Positions 6,828 through 13,781 of a DNA stretch of 32,217 bases are shown one piece after another. The stretch is from Tissierellia bacterium (GTDB lineage: Bacteria > Bacillota > Clostridia > Tissierellales > Tissierellaceae). The notes below the pieces were generated by a model. That model saw only the letters and a list, made by a program, of their open reading frames with translations, ran no database searches and had not been told where the DNA came from. The first letter of the stretch is position 1. Each line of letters starts with the position of its first letter. The translations under genes were made by a program, and so were the position numbers. The stretch is taken from NCBI GenBank assembly GCA_012521625.1, contig JAAYLY010000023.1, forward strand, positions 1 to 32,217, read 5' to 3'.

Positions 6828-8876
6828 TTAACCAATTATGTCTAGATCTTGAAAAAGTTGCCCTATTCTATTACGCATAAATCTATATTCCTCCCCTTCA
6901 AGGCGGGGGTTAGTCCTAATTATCTCCTGGGCTTCCAGTTGAGCATATTTTAAGATCTTTATATCCCGAGCCAGGTTGGCGATCTTTAAATCCGGCAATC
7001 CATGCTGGCGAGTTCCAAAGAATTCACCAGGTCCCCTTAATTCCAAATCCTTTTCTGAGATGACAAAGCCGTCGGTAGACCTTTGCATTATCCGCATCCG
7101 CTCTCTGGCTATTTTGGAATTGCTGTTGTTTATCAGGATACAGTAGGATTGATACTCCCCCCTACCAACCCTGCCCCTTAGCTGATGGAGCTGGGCCAGT
7201 CCAAAGCGGTCCGCATTGTAGATGACCATAATGTTGGCATTAGGGACATTAACCCCAACCTCGATAACGGTGGTGGAGATAAGGATATGAATCCTTCCAT
7301 TCTTAAAGTCCTCCATGATGGCATCCTTCTCAGCCGGCTTCATCTTGCCGTGTAAAAGGCCTACCCTGTAATCCTTAAAGTCCTCCTTATATTTTTCATA
7401 CAGCTCCTCTGCCGATTCTAAGTCTAAACTTTCAGATTCCTCAATTAAGGGTGAAACTATATAGGCCTGCCTACCTGCTTCCAGCTGCTTTTTTATAAAG
7501 GCATTGATTCTGGGGATGAAAGCAGGCGTGACAGCATAGGTTTCAATCTCCTTCCTACCAGGAGGCAGTTCATCGATTATGGAGATATCCAAATCCCCAT
7601 AGAGGATTAAAGCCAGGGTCCTTGGTATGGGGGTTGCAGTCATAACTAAAACATCCGGATGCTCCCCCTTCTGGCTGAAGATGGCCCTCTGTTTAACACC
7701 AAATCTATGCTGCTCATCAGTAACTACTAGACCTAAATTGTTAAACTCCACCTTATCCTGGATTAGGGCATGGGTTCCTACGATTACCTGGATTTTTCCA
7801 TCCCTTAAGTCCTCTAAAATCCTCTCCTTATTCTTCTGGCTTAAAGAGCCTACCAGCAGCTCACACCTTATATTAAAGGCCTCATAGAGCTTACTTAAGG
7901 ACTCAAAATGCTGGCTAGCTAGAATCTCAGTAGGGGCCATCATGGCCGCCTGATAGCCTGCCTTAACTGCCCTAAACATGGCTGCAGCAGCTATAATGGT
8001 CTTACCAGAGCCAACATCCCCCTGAACCAGCCTATTCATCTGCCTACTAGCCTCCATATCCTCCCCAATTTCAGTTAAAACCCTCTTTTGGGCCTTGGTA
8101 AGCTCAAAGGGTAGGCTTAAGATGAAGTCCTCTAGTTCAGGGCAGGTTGGAAACTCTATACCCTTATTTTCTACTAAAGATTTATTTTTTATTAGAAAGA
8201 GTCCCAATTGTAAAAGTAGGAGTTCTTCGAAAATCAGCCTCCTCCTAGCCTCATGAAGGTGCCTTCCACTTAATGGAAGGTGGATATTTTTTATAGCCTC
8301 TTGGATTCCCATAAGCCTATATTTTTGCCTCAGCTTAGCCGGTAGGCTTTCCTCCATCCAAGGTAGATACTCCATTAAAGCATTATGTATTATATTAGAT
8401 ATTTCATTATTGCTGATACCCTGGGTGAGGCTATAGATGGGGATGATATTTCCCACCTTTTTCTCCTTCCCTTCCAGCTCAAAATCAGGATTTACCACCT
8501 GCAGCTCCATTCCTACCCGGTTAATCTTTCCAAAGACCCTATAGACTTGTCCCAGCTTAAACCTATCCTTCAAATATTCCTGATTAAACCAAACCAGATA
8601 GCCAAAGCCACTTTCATCCTTAAAGGGTACCTTTAAGATGGTCATATTCCTCCTTGGTCTGGAGATTTTAGGACCACCCACTATTTCTACCACTAGGCTT
8701 ACCTTATCTCCTATGGCAGCCTCCCTAATGGTAGTATATTTGGTCCTATCCTCATAGTCCCTTGGAAAATGGTATATAAGGTCGAAAATATTTTCTATTC
8801 CCAACCTCTTTAGGCGGCTGGCCCTCTTAGGCCCAACCCCCTTTATATATTGAACGCTCATGGTAAGCTTATTCAT
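6828..8876 (-). CDS. recG: ATP-dependent DNA helicase RecG
   Basis: RecG remodels stalled replication forks and branched recombination intermediates. The 682-residue product has an N-terminal helix-hairpin-helix region (YIKGVGPKRASRLKRLGI), an OB-fold wedge domain (~60-150), and the superfamily-2 helicase core: Walker A GDVGSGKTIIAAAAMF (~290), the DEQH box in VVTDEQHRFGVKQRA, MTATPIPRTLAL (motif III) and QLRGRVGRGEYQSYC (motif VI), then the family C-terminus RGPGEFFGTRQHGLPDLKIA. Length is normal. ATG at 8876 is preceded by GGGGTGAT. It follows fakA across a gap of 43 bases that holds a strong hairpin. The yloU-fakA-recG order is a conserved Firmicutes arrangement. Confidence 0.97.
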   Translation of the reverse strand: MNKLTMSVQYIKGVGPKRASRLKRLGIENIFDLIYHFPRDYEDRTKYTTIREAAIGDKVSLVVEIVGGPKISRPRRNMTILKVPFKDESGFGYLVWFNQEYLKDRFKLGQVYRVFGKINRVGMELQVVNPDFELEGKEKKVGNIIPIYSLTQGISNNEISNIIHNALMEYLPWMEESLPAKLRQKYRLMGIQEAIKNIHLPLSGRHLHEARRRLIFEELLLLQLGLFLIKNKSLVENKGIEFPTCPELEDFILSLPFELTKAQKRVLTEIGEDMEASRQMNRLVQGDVGSGKTIIAAAAMFRAVKAGYQAAMMAPTEILASQHFESLSKLYEAFNIRCELLVGSLSQKNKERILEDLRDGKIQVIVGTHALIQDKVEFNNLGLVVTDEQHRFGVKQRAIFSQKGEHPDVLVMTATPIPRTLALILYGDLDISIIDELPPGRKEIETYAVTPAFIPRINAFIKKQLEAGRQAYIVSPLIEESESLDLESAEELYEKYKEDFKDYRVGLLHGKMKPAEKDAIMEDFKNGRIHILISTTVIEVGVNVPNANIMVIYNADRFGLAQLHQLRGRVGRGEYQSYCILINNSNSKIARERMRIMQRSTDGFVISEKDLELRGPGEFFGTRQHGLPDLKIANLARDIKILKYAQLEAQEIIRTNPRLEGEEYRFMRNRIGQLFQDLDIIG

Positions 8877-8894
8877 CCTATCACCCCAAGCAAT

Positions 8895-8927
8895 TAGAAT
8901 AACCCTACCAAGGGTAGGGTTATTCTA
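8895..8927 (-). other. Perfect intercistronic hairpin overlapping the fakA stop codon
   Basis: A perfect 15-bp stem (8895-8909 with 8913-8927) closes a three-base loop. The fakA stop codon (8922-8920) is inside one arm. Neither strand has a T-tract after the stem, so this is not a standard terminator. The recG ribosome binding site starts only a few bases beyond it on the minus strand. mRNA stabilisation, a processing boundary or insulation of the two reading frames are possible roles. Confidence 0.7.
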
Positions 8928-10551
8928 GTGAAAATATATAGTAGTAAAGCGGTTGACCTCCGTATAATAATTCTATATCTATATCTGAATATTTATCTTC
9001 CAATAGTTCAGCTAGTTCCTTGGCTTTTTCTTCTTCCAGATCTTCACCATAGAAGATTGTAATGATGGAGATATCATCATTAATCATATTTTCCATTAAT
9101 TTTTCGGCCACTTCATTTATTTCCTTTCCAGCAGTAATAATGTCTCCATTGGCCAATCCTATGATGTCATCCTTCTTGATGGTATTATTCTTATATTCAG
9201 TATCCCTAACGGCAAAGGTTACCTGGCCTGTTAAGACATTGCCAATATTCTCCTTCATGTTCTCTATATTCTCTTCCACTGAAGCACTTTCATCAAAGGC
9301 CAATAGGGCAGCTATACCTTCAGGTATAGTCCTAGTAGGTAGGACTATTACATTTCTAGAACTAAGCTCCTTAGTCTGCTCTGCCGCCAGGATTATATTT
9401 TTATTATTGGGAAGGACGAATACATTCTTCCCTTCCGTATTTTCAATAGCCCTTAGGATGTCCTCAGTACTAGGATTCATGGTCTGGCCACCTGGAACGA
9501 TGCCTTCCACCTGTAGCTCCCTAAAAACTTCATCTATACCTTCCCCTATGGAAATGGCCACAAAGGAGTATTCCTTAGTAACCTCCTTCTTTCCTTCCCC
9601 TTCCATATTCTCAAGTTCTTCCCTAAGGAGTACCTCCTCATGCTGGTAACGCATGTTGTCTATCTTTATATCGCTAAGCTCTCCAATGGCCAGCCCCTTT
9701 TCTAAGACCAGGCCTGGGTTATTAGTATGAATATGGACCTTTATAATTCCATCTCCACCTACTACCAAGAGGGAGTCGCCAAAGGAGCTTAGTTCTTCCC
9801 TAAGAGCCTCTATATTACTATCTCCATTTATCATAAATTCAGTGCAGTAGCCAAATTCTATATCTCCCTCTACAGTTTCCTTCCTTACCACTGTCGGTTC
9901 AGCTACTACTTCCCCTTCTTCAGTATAGTCCTCTATACCTGCTAGGGAATTATAGATTCCTGTTATAAAAAACATCAGTCCCTTACCACCAGCATCAACT
10001 ACGCCAGCCTGCTTTAAAACTGGTAGCATATCTGGGGTCTTATCTAGGGTTGTATTTCCATGTTCAATGACCTTTTCTAAAAAAGTAAGAATATCCTTTT
10101 CTTTTTTGGATAATTTTAGGGCATATTCACCCATTTCCCTTGCAACCGTAAGTATTGTTCCCTCAGTTGGTTTCATTACTGCCTTGTAGGCAGTATCAGC
10201 TGCTTGTTTTAATCCTTCTGCAAAAGTTTTTACATCTATTTCAGTCTTTCCTTTAATTCCTGTTGCAAATCCTCTAAAAAGCTGGGATAAGATTACACCA
10301 GAGTTACCCCTAGCCCCCATTAGAGAACCCTGACTAGCTGCCAAGGCTATCATATAGGTATCATCACTTGCTTCCTTACTGGCCTGCTTTACAGCAGACT
10401 TAACAGTCAGCGACATATTAGTACCCGTATCTCCATCGGGAACAGGGAAAACATTTAAGGAGTTAACCTCCTCCTTATTCTTTTCTAGAAGACCTGCACC
10501 AGCAATTAAAGCCTTCTTAAACAGATCTCCCTTTATAACCTCTATCTTCAA
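8920..10551 (-). CDS. fakA: DAK2-domain protein, fatty acid kinase subunit FakA (YloV)
   Basis: FakA phosphorylates fatty acids carried by a FakB (DegV-type) partner, giving acyl-phosphate that enters lipid synthesis through PlsX/PlsY. The 543-residue product has the N-terminal DAK2 (DhaL-like) nucleotide domain with SLNVFPVPDGDTGTNMSLTV (~29-48), whose aspartates bind the Mg-ATP, and GARGNSGVILSQLFRGF (~78-94). A middle domain and the C-terminal DegV-like domain follow, ending in the typical GGQPLYYYIFSLE. Length is normal. The start is TTG at 10551 with AGGAGG eight bases upstream. It follows yloU by 18 bases and shares its promoter. No fakB is in the window, so the activity is inferred from the family. 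Confidence 0.88.
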   Translation of the reverse strand: MKIEVIKGDLFKKALIAGAGLLEKNKEEVNSLNVFPVPDGDTGTNMSLTVKSAVKQASKEASDDTYMIALAASQGSLMGARGNSGVILSQLFRGFATGIKGKTEIDVKTFAEGLKQAADTAYKAVMKPTEGTILTVAREMGEYALKLSKKEKDILTFLEKVIEHGNTTLDKTPDMLPVLKQAGVVDAGGKGLMFFITGIYNSLAGIEDYTEEGEVVAEPTVVRKETVEGDIEFGYCTEFMINGDSNIEALREELSSFGDSLLVVGGDGIIKVHIHTNNPGLVLEKGLAIGELSDIKIDNMRYQHEEVLLREELENMEGEGKKEVTKEYSFVAISIGEGIDEVFRELQVEGIVPGGQTMNPSTEDILRAIENTEGKNVFVLPNNKNIILAAEQTKELSSRNVIVLPTRTIPEGIAALLAFDESASVEENIENMKENIGNVLTGQVTFAVRDTEYKNNTIKKDDIIGLANGDIITAGKEINEVAEKLMENMINDDISIITIFYGEDLEEEKAKELAELLEDKYSDIDIELLYGGQPLYYYIFSLE

Positions 10552-10569
10552 GTATAGTACCTCCTTAAA

Positions 10570-10926
10570 CTACTTTCCTACTCTTATTCCTTGAACATGG
10601 ACGTTGATTTGATCTACATTAAATCCTGTAAGCTTTTCCACATTGAACTTTACCCGTTCGATGATGTTTTCCGCTACAACTGATATCTTAACTCCATATT
10701 CTAATATTACATGTAAATCAATATTCAATTTATCATCTTTAGTATATACCTTAATTCCCTTAGTTAAATTTTCCCATTTAAGTAATTCAAAAAATCCATC
10801 TGCAGCATTTTTAGATGCCATTCCTACGATACCGTAACTTTCCATAGCAGATACACCAGCAATGGTAGCAATAACACTATCATCTACAACTATGGCGCCT
10901 AAATCAGTAAGGGTTTTAGCTGGCAT
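10570..10926 (-). CDS. yloU: Asp23/Gls24 family envelope-stress protein YloU
   Basis: Small, mostly acidic protein of the Asp23/Gls24 family; relatives in Staphylococcus localise to the membrane through partners and affect envelope stress, but no enzymatic activity is known. The 118-residue product contains the diagnostic VVDDSVIATIAGVSAMESYG (~14-33) and a C-terminal half ending NVDQINVHVQGIRV. It has no membrane helix or signal peptide. Start is ATG at 10926 with AAGGAGGAG upstream. It is the first gene of a yloU-fakA-recG-rsmD-coaD unit and is preceded by a good promoter. The yloU-yloV pairing is nearly universal in Firmicutes, which supports both calls. Confidence 0.92.
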   Translation of the reverse strand: MPAKTLTDLGAIVVDDSVIATIAGVSAMESYGIVGMASKNAADGFFELLKWENLTKGIKVYTKDDKLNIDLHVILEYGVKISVVAENIIERVKFNVEKLTGFNVDQINVHVQGIRVGK

Positions 10927-10962
10927 TGAATCTCCTCCTTGTTTAAGAATACCAATACAGAT

Positions 10963-10991
10963 ATTCTACAATATTTCTTTTAATAGTTCAA
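10963..10991 (-). promoter_or_regulatory. Predicted sigma-A promoter of yloU-fakA-recG
   Basis: On the minus strand TTGAAC (10991-10986) and TAGAAT (10968-10963) are spaced by 17 bases, ending 37 bases before the yloU start codon. It is divergent from the rpmB promoter in the same gap. Confidence 0.65.
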
Positions 10992-11027
10992 CTAAATCTA
11001 CTTAATAAAGATTATATCACATTATAG

Positions 11028-11057
11028 TTGCATTTATATAAGATTTTATGTTAGAAT
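11028..11057 (+). promoter_or_regulatory. Predicted sigma-A promoter of rpmB
   Basis: TTGCAT (11028-11033), an 18-base spacer ending in TGT, and TAGAAT (11052-11057), giving an extended -10 promoter. The leader to rpmB would be about 70 bases. Confidence 0.6.
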
Positions 11058-11132
11058 ATAATTTGTTATTATAGAGAAATAGAGAATTAGATTAAATTTT
11101 GAAGATTTCTCGCATGCATTAAGGAGGTGTTT

Positions 11133-11327
11133 ATGGTGGCAAGAGTTTGCGATATATGCGGAAAAGGAAAGCAATATGGAAATAAGGTTACTTTCTCAAA
11201 TAAGAAGATTTCAAAAAGTTGGTTACCTAACATTAGAAGGGTAAGAGCAGAAATCGATGGAACTGTAAAAAGAATAAATGCTTGTACTAGATGCTTAAGA
11301 TCTGGTTACGTTAAAAGGGCATTATAA
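11133..11327 (+). CDS. rpmB: 50S ribosomal protein L28
   Basis: Structural protein of the large subunit. The 64-residue product reads VARVCDICGKGKQYGNKVTF after the start and has cysteine pairs CDIC (6-9) and CTRC (near residue 53), the zinc-binding type. A GTG at 11127 lies inside the Shine-Dalgarno AAGGAGGTG and cannot be the start. ATG at 11133 has AGGAGG five bases upstream and is chosen; GTG at 11136, giving MARVCDICGK as in most relatives, is equally possible. The gene is transcribed alone, against all its neighbours, with its own promoter and terminator, as in many Firmicutes. Confidence 0.95.
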   Translation: MVARVCDICGKGKQYGNKVTFSNKKISKSWLPNIRRVRAEIDGTVKRINACTRCLRSGYVKRAL

Positions 11328-11345
11328 TCAGTCGGGAAAGGCATA

Positions 11346-11377
11346 AGGCTACCAAGATATCTTGGTAGCCTATTTTA
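11346..11377 (+). terminator. Terminator of rpmB
   Basis: A perfect 26-base palindrome (11346-11371) can form a stem of 11 or more base pairs and is followed by ATTTTA on the plus strand. Its end overlaps the stop codon of the converging small membrane protein gene at 11370. Confidence 0.8.
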
Positions 11378-11543
11378 AATATAAGAGTATTCCCATTAAG
11401 ATTAGACCTAGTCCAACTAGAAAGAGCAAAAAAGTAGTACTCATAACGTTGATAATGATCATCAAACCAATGATCCCCAGTGTGATTCCTACGATCCGCC
11501 GCATCTTCTGCTTATTCCGATGGCCGTGAAAATACCTTCTCAT
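11370..11543 (-). CDS. Small two-helix membrane protein of unknown function
   Basis: I do not recognise this family. The product (57 residues from ATG 11543) has a basic N-terminus rich in Arg, His and Lys (RRYFHGHRNKQKMRR). Two hydrophobic segments follow, at about 18-34 (IVGITLGIIGLMIIINV) and 38-55 (TTFLLFLVGLGLILMGILLY), probably a membrane hairpin with the basic end inside. An in-frame GTG at 11552 lies directly against the GGGGAG and is unlikely; ATG 11543 is nine bases from it. The Shine-Dalgarno is part of an inverted repeat (11552-11559 / 11583-11590). The gene follows thiN and faces rpmB, the position that holds spoVM in Bacillus, but the sequence does not resemble SpoVM. Its reality rests on the ribosome binding site and the clean helix pattern. 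Confidence 0.7.
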   Translation of the reverse strand: MRRYFHGHRNKQKMRRIVGITLGIIGLMIIINVMSTTFLLFLVGLGLILMGILLYLK

Positions 11544-11551
11544 AACCAACA

Positions 11552-11590
11552 CTCCCCAATACCTTTATATTATCTTATTCAGTTGGGGAG
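11552..11590 (-). promoter_or_regulatory. Inverted repeat occluding the ribosome binding site of the small membrane protein
   Basis: On the minus strand CTCCCCAA (11590-11583) is an exact complement of TTGGGGAG (11559-11552), which contains the Shine-Dalgarno GGGGAG. The loop is 23 bases and A/T-rich, containing TAATAT at 11572-11567. A transcript reading through from thiN could hide the ribosome binding site. Confidence 0.55.
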
Positions 11591-11614
11591 GAATAGTTAC
11601 TAATAGAAGCTTAA

Positions 11615-12256
11615 TTAATCGAAGGATTGAAAGACTAAAGCTTCTCCCTTCTTTAGCTCTATAAAGCCGTAGGAATCTACCACTTCATTACTTACTCCCA
11701 GGGTAGAGCCAAATTCTATGTATTCATCCTCCAAGGGATACTTAAAGCCCTTTAAGCTTACAATAATCCCCTCATCATTTATGGGGATAATGGAGACGAA
11801 TTGCTTCTCACTCTTTTTAACCCTGAACTTATCCACTACTAAATTTACCATATTATTATCATCTACTATAGTTAGCCTAACCCCATCCCTATTAAACCGC
11901 CTTAAAAGGAACAGATTGGCCATGGTATGGTCCAATCTAGAACCAGTACCCCCTGTAAGGGTAATATCCGTAAAACCCCTTTCAATTAGATAGATTATTG
12001 CCAGTTCAGTATCTGTATTATCCTTAATGGAGGGAAACCTTTCTACCCTAACATTATTTTCCCTTATATAGGCCACTCCCTCCCTACTGATGGAGTCAAA
12101 ATCCCCCAGTAGAAGATGGGGGATTTTCCCAAGCTTCATAATATGGTCCAAGCCCCCATCAGCACAGAGGATATAATCATTTTCAGCTATTAAACTCTTA
12201 AGTATACTATAATCATTGATCCTACCACTAGAAATTATTAATCCCTTCAATATCAT
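11615..12256 (-). CDS. thiN: Thiamine pyrophosphokinase
   Basis: Transfers pyrophosphate from ATP to thiamine to make thiamine diphosphate directly from imported thiamine. The 213-residue product has ILCADGGLDH (~30), LLGDFDSI (~49), DNTDTELAI (~79) and LTGGTGSRLDHTMANL (~98), the conserved substrate and metal sites of the eukaryote-like family. Length is normal. ATG at 12256 lies close to AGGA; TTG at 12250 would have better spacing, so the first two residues are uncertain. It begins four bases after thiT, so uptake and activation of thiamine are encoded together under the TPP riboswitch. In Bacillus thiN follows rpe in the same place. Confidence 0.94.
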   Translation of the reverse strand: MILKGLIISSGRINDYSILKSLIAENDYILCADGGLDHIMKLGKIPHLLLGDFDSISREGVAYIRENNVRVERFPSIKDNTDTELAIIYLIERGFTDITLTGGTGSRLDHTMANLFLLRRFNRDGVRLTIVDDNNMVNLVVDKFRVKKSEKQFVSIIPINDEGIIVSLKGFKYPLEDEYIEFGSTLGVSNEVVDSYGFIELKKGEALVFQSFD

Positions 12257-12260
12257 CTTC

Positions 12261-12794
12261 CTATCTAGCTAAAGCTTTATTCAAAGGCTTCCATAGGATA
12301 ATTAGGACTAAAAGTGATATAACTAGCTCGGGTACCAAATATGAACCATTATAAACTATGGAGTAAATCCAGGGGTTTTGGTCCCCAGCATATTCTGCAA
12401 AGAATATGACTCCAGACAGGGTATGGCTTAACATCCTTCCCAAGATACCCAGAGTAACTCCTATAGCAGCCTTACCATAACTACTATTATCCCTTAAATT
12501 TCCCAAACCTGCAAGGCCTAAAAGCCCAAAGGCCATAGGATAATCTAGGACAAATTGTAAGGGATGGTAGAAGTATGGTTTCAATATAAAGTCTAGGATA
12601 CCATATAGGCCCCCCACTGCAATACCTGCCCCCGTTCCCCATCGCATGGCAAATACCATTAAGGGAATCATGCTGCCGGCTGTTATACTTCCTCCATTAG
12701 GTAGGGTATATATTGTTATCCTACCCAAAATGATGGATAAGGCCATCATCATTCCTGCTTCAGTCAACATCCTAGTAGTAAATTTTCCCTTCAT
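12261..12794 (-). CDS. thiT: Energy-coupled thiamine transporter ThiT (ECF S-component)
   Basis: ThiT is the thiamine-binding membrane S-component of group II ECF transporters and needs the shared EcfA/A'/T module encoded elsewhere. The 177-residue product has about six hydrophobic helices. It carries ThiT-specific motifs: LPNGGSITAGSMIPLMVFAM (~31-50), RWGTGAGIAVGGLYGILDFI (~51-70) and HPLQFVLDYPMAFGLLGLAG (~77-96), which includes the loop over the binding pocket. Start is ATG with AGGAGGT seven bases upstream. It is preceded by a TPP riboswitch and terminator and followed immediately by thiN. Both the riboswitch and the partner gene support thiamine as the substrate. Confidence 0.94.
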   Translation of the reverse strand: MKGKFTTRMLTEAGMMMALSIILGRITIYTLPNGGSITAGSMIPLMVFAMRWGTGAGIAVGGLYGILDFILKPYFYHPLQFVLDYPMAFGLLGLAGLGNLRDNSSYGKAAIGVTLGILGRMLSHTLSGVIFFAEYAGDQNPWIYSIVYNGSYLVPELVISLLVLIILWKPLNKALAR

Positions 12795-12854
12795 TTTCTA
12801 CCTCCTATTTATAACCCTATTTTTTATATTTATAAAAAATTCATTTAGGCCCAT

Positions 12855-12932
12855 AAGTTTTTTAATCTTATTAAGACCTTAAAAGAACTTTTTAATCTCT
12901 TAAAAAATTTTTTAATATAAATTTTTTAACTA
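12855..12932 (-). repeat. Degenerate A/T repeats in the thiT leader
   Basis: Between the riboswitch terminator and the thiT ribosome binding site, the word TTAAAAA(A/G) recurs four times on the minus strand (12932-12919, 12918-12905, 12898-12885, 12868-12855), usually followed by TT or CTT. The spacing is irregular, 14 to 30 bases. The roughly 130-base leader here holds no other structure I can support. Confidence 0.4.
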
Positions 12933-12940
12933 CTTTAAAT

Positions 12941-12971
12941 AAAAAAGTCCATTACGTAGGCGTAATGGACT
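12941..12971 (-). terminator. Expression-platform terminator of the TPP riboswitch
   Basis: A perfect 11-bp stem (12946-12956 with 12961-12971, four-base loop) is followed on the minus strand by six T residues. The loop sequence CCTACG is complementary to CGTAGG at the 3' side of the aptamer (12999-12994), a possible antiterminator pairing. Thiamine diphosphate binding would free the terminator and stop transcription before thiT. Confidence 0.85.
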
Positions 12972-12987
12972 AAATAGCATTTATTCC

Positions 12988-13074
12988 ACACTTCCCTACG
13001 CTAGTATTACCTAGTTCAGGTTATGAGGGTCGGGATTAACATCCTCTCTCAGCCTCCTTGGGCTCCCCTAGTGT
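12988..13074 (-). ncRNA. TPP (THI-box) riboswitch aptamer controlling thiT-thiN
   Basis: The minus strand shows the conserved THI-box elements in order: CTGAGAGAGGA (pyrimidine-sensing arm), ACCCTCATAACCTGAAC, TAGGTAATACTAGCGTAGGGA, and a closing P1 stem formed by ACACT (13074-13070) and AGTGT (12992-12988). A terminator hairpin follows at 12971-12941. Binding of thiamine diphosphate is therefore expected to turn off the thiamine transporter and kinase genes downstream. Confidence 0.96.
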
Positions 13075-13106
13075 TCCAATGATTATATATTCACTTGTGT
13101 ATACTT

Positions 13107-13135
13107 ATAATATCATAAAAGGGACTATTAAACAA
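13107..13135 (-). promoter_or_regulatory. Predicted promoter of the riboswitch-thiT-thiN unit
   Basis: On the minus strand TTGTTT (13135-13130), a 17-base spacer, then TATTAT (13112-13107). The -35 overlaps the last codons and stop of rpe, so the thiamine unit is packed directly against the upstream operon, with no terminator visible between them. Confidence 0.6.
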
Positions 13136-13781
13136 TCAATTTGTTAAATTCTCTGGTTCTTTCTACCACATCTTCTGCTCCAAAGACTTCGCTACCTGCC
13201 ACTAAAAGGTCAGCTCCAGCCTCCACCAGCTCTTTGGCGTTTGAAAGCTTTATGCCCCCATCTACTTCCAGGATGACACCTGGATTTTCCCTATCTATCA
13301 GGTCTCTGGTTGCCCTGATCTTATCCAGCATGGCTGGTATAAAGGATTGTCCACCGAAGCCTGGATTTACACTCATAATTAGGATTAAATCTATGTCCTT
13401 GATGATATATTCTAAAACATCTATGGGGGTGGCAGGATTTAAGGAGACACCAGCCTTTACCCCATGGGACTTAATCTCCTGTATAGTCCTATGCAGGTGG
13501 AGGCTGGCCTCCTGGTGGACTGTTATTATATCAGCACCAGCCTGGACGAAATCCTTAATATACCTTTCAGGCTTTTCTATCATCAGGTGAACATCAAAGA
13601 TTAGGTCGGTAACCTTCCTTAAACTCTTTATAACAGGTATCCCAAAGGATATGTTGGGTACAAAATTTCCATCCATTACATCTAGGTGCAGAAATTCCGC
13701 CCCTCCAACTTTAATCTTCTCTATCTCCTCTTTCAAGTTGGCAAAATCTGCCGACAAGAGGGATGGTGCAAGCTTAGCCAT
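13128..13781 (-). CDS. rpe: Ribulose-phosphate 3-epimerase
   Basis: Interconverts ribulose 5-phosphate and xylulose 5-phosphate in the pentose phosphate pathway. The 217-residue TIM-barrel protein has APSLLSADFANL (4-15), FLHLDVMDGNFVPNISFG (~31-48, metal-binding His and catalytic Asp), FDVHLMIEKP (~63), MSVNPGFGGQSF (~136-147) and LEVDGGI (~172) with the second catalytic Asp. Length is standard. Start is ATG at 13781 with AGGAGGT upstream, directly abutting the rsgA stop codon. The rsgA-rpe pair is widely conserved in Firmicutes. Confidence 0.97.
   Translation of the reverse strand: MAKLAPSLLSADFANLKEEIEKIKVGGAEFLHLDVMDGNFVPNISFGIPVIKSLRKVTDLIFDVHLMIEKPERYIKDFVQAGADIITVHQEASLHLHRTIQEIKSHGVKAGVSLNPATPIDVLEYIIKDIDLILIMSVNPGFGGQSFIPAMLDKIRATRDLIDRENPGVILEVDGGIKLSNAKELVEAGADLLVAGSEVFGAEDVVERTREFNKLIV

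Noticed and set aside
9062..9649. Long open frame (195 codons) on the plus strand inside fakA, and similar ones inside yicC (26904-27398), the coiled-coil/coaD region (5403-5786) and rpe (13141-13590)
   Set aside because: They lie antisense to well-conserved genes, have Ser/Leu/Ile-rich low-complexity translations and no proper ribosome binding site; they are mirror images of real coding frames.
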